Shown: piece after piece, positions 63,662-64,000 of the stretch
Position numbering within the stretch: position 1 is the stretch's first letter
How the letters are laid out: every line of letters begins with the position of its first letter
Source of the DNA: Breviolum minutum Mf 1.05b.01
Lineage: Eukaryota; Sar; Dinophyceae; Suessiales; Symbiodiniaceae
NCBI GenBank assembly: GCA_000507305.1
Contig: DF239804.1
Span: 83,525-147,524, forward strand
Length of the DNA: 64,000 nucleotides
Direction: 5' to 3'
Made by a program: the position numbers and the translations under genes
The notes under the pieces: model-generated
What the model saw: the letters and a program-made list of their open reading frames with translations, nothing else
Database searches by the model: none
What the model was told of the DNA's origin: nothing

Positions 63662-63927
63662 TAGTTAGTGGTTGAATCATAGGAAAAATGCTGGTACCCT
63701 TAGGATGGTACCCTTAAGAATCAACCCCATATACACCTCATATAGTGGGTATCTATTGGGTATAACCCCCTTTAAAGGACTCCTTGGAAGGGTTAAACAG
63801 CTAGGGTACCATGCAAGGGTACCAGCATGTTCCTAATGATTGAACCAACCCCTTTGAAAAATATGCGAACGTCAAATTGGATCATCTCCCCAGGTAGGAG
63901 TGAAAATAATTTTAACCACCACCCGGG
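63662..63927. mobile_element. GGTGGTT repeat interrupted by another element
   Basis: The left end TAGTTAGTGGTTGAA (63662-63676) and the body TTGAACCAACCCCTTTGAAA to AACCACCACCCGGG (63840-63927) are separated by a 163-bp palindromic insertion, which duplicates TTGAA. Confidence 0.75.
63677..63839. mobile_element. Nested TIR insertion with 5-bp TTGAA duplication
   Basis: Inverted ends TCATAGGAAAAATGCTGGTA and, reversed, TCATTAGGAACATGCTGGTA. Flanks are TTGAA at 63672-63676 and 63840-63844. Removing the insert and one TTGAA restores the consensus of the host repeat. Confidence 0.75.
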
Positions 63928-64000
63928 TTTTTCTTGGGAGGGTTCACATAAACCACCCCGGATTTTCGGTAGAGGAAATGAAACAATGACCCTGATGATA

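Noticed and set aside
1-64000. Dinoflagellate spliced-leader gene, tRNA genes, rRNA genes, CRISPR arrays
   Set aside because: I looked for the spliced-leader core and for obvious tRNA or rRNA segments and direct-repeat arrays and saw none; a covariance-model scan would be needed to exclude tRNAs.

Overview
Nuclear DNA of a dinoflagellate, most likely Symbiodiniaceae or a close relative (Suessiales). This is inferred from three things. (1) There is a ubiquitin-like plus RCC1-like tandem-repeat ORF of the 'VQQIQAT...FAAILADGSVVTWGD' type that is abundant in Symbiodinium genomes. (2) Acceptors read AG|G with frequent GC (and possibly GA) donors, the splice-site pattern known from dinoflagellates. 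(3) Coding density is very low and short palindromic repeats are very dense. There is one assembly gap (24930-25050).

The main result is a single gene scattered across more than half of the window. Reading the minus strand from 63.19 kb down to 29.04 kb, I could locate 17 exons, most of 33-145 nt. Together they encode about 360 residues of an RlmI-type class I SAM-dependent rRNA methyltransferase: N-terminal PUA domain with GHPWV; YRLAHGEADDLPGLVVDR; DLLSGQKTGWYFD; the SAM-binding VLDVYSY/VGGFG and VCVDSSEAALELL; LDPP; SCTYS; and the C-terminal DHPGHLMLPESRYL followed by a stop. Codon phase closes exactly at nine directly tested junctions. Three or four short internal exons and the 5' end were not found. 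Introns run from about 0.3 to 9.4 kb and are built largely of MITE-like repeats.

Inside several introns of this gene, on the same strand, sit other coding islands: an ankyrin-repeat terminal exon pair (46.56-46.95 kb), an unrecognised multi-exon gene (44.6-46.37 kb), a frameshifted ubiquitin-like/RCC1-repeat ORF (54.97-56.17 kb), an exon with the nucleotidyltransferase motif YGGTFDPPSNSHM (57.35-57.46 kb), a coiled-coil terminal exon (31.36-31.68 kb), and several weaker exon candidates. Either this is a host gene with nested same-strand genes, or gene fragments have been captured in introns.

The left 29 kb has only isolated candidate exons, mostly minus strand, in a sea of repeats. Repeats across the window include a roughly 100-bp family with terminal GGTGGTT/AACCACC (about 18 copies), TA-flanked palindromes with CCCTGAAACTAACA-like termini, several smaller palindromic families, a 1.6-kb terminal-inverted-repeat element filled with a satellite array (2.1-3.7 kb), a nested insertion with a visible 5-bp target-site duplication (63.67-63.84 kb), and long microsatellites. 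I saw no rRNA or tRNA genes, CRISPR arrays or bacterial-type operons. Everything rests on reading the sequence by eye; exon ends flagged as uncertain should be treated as such.
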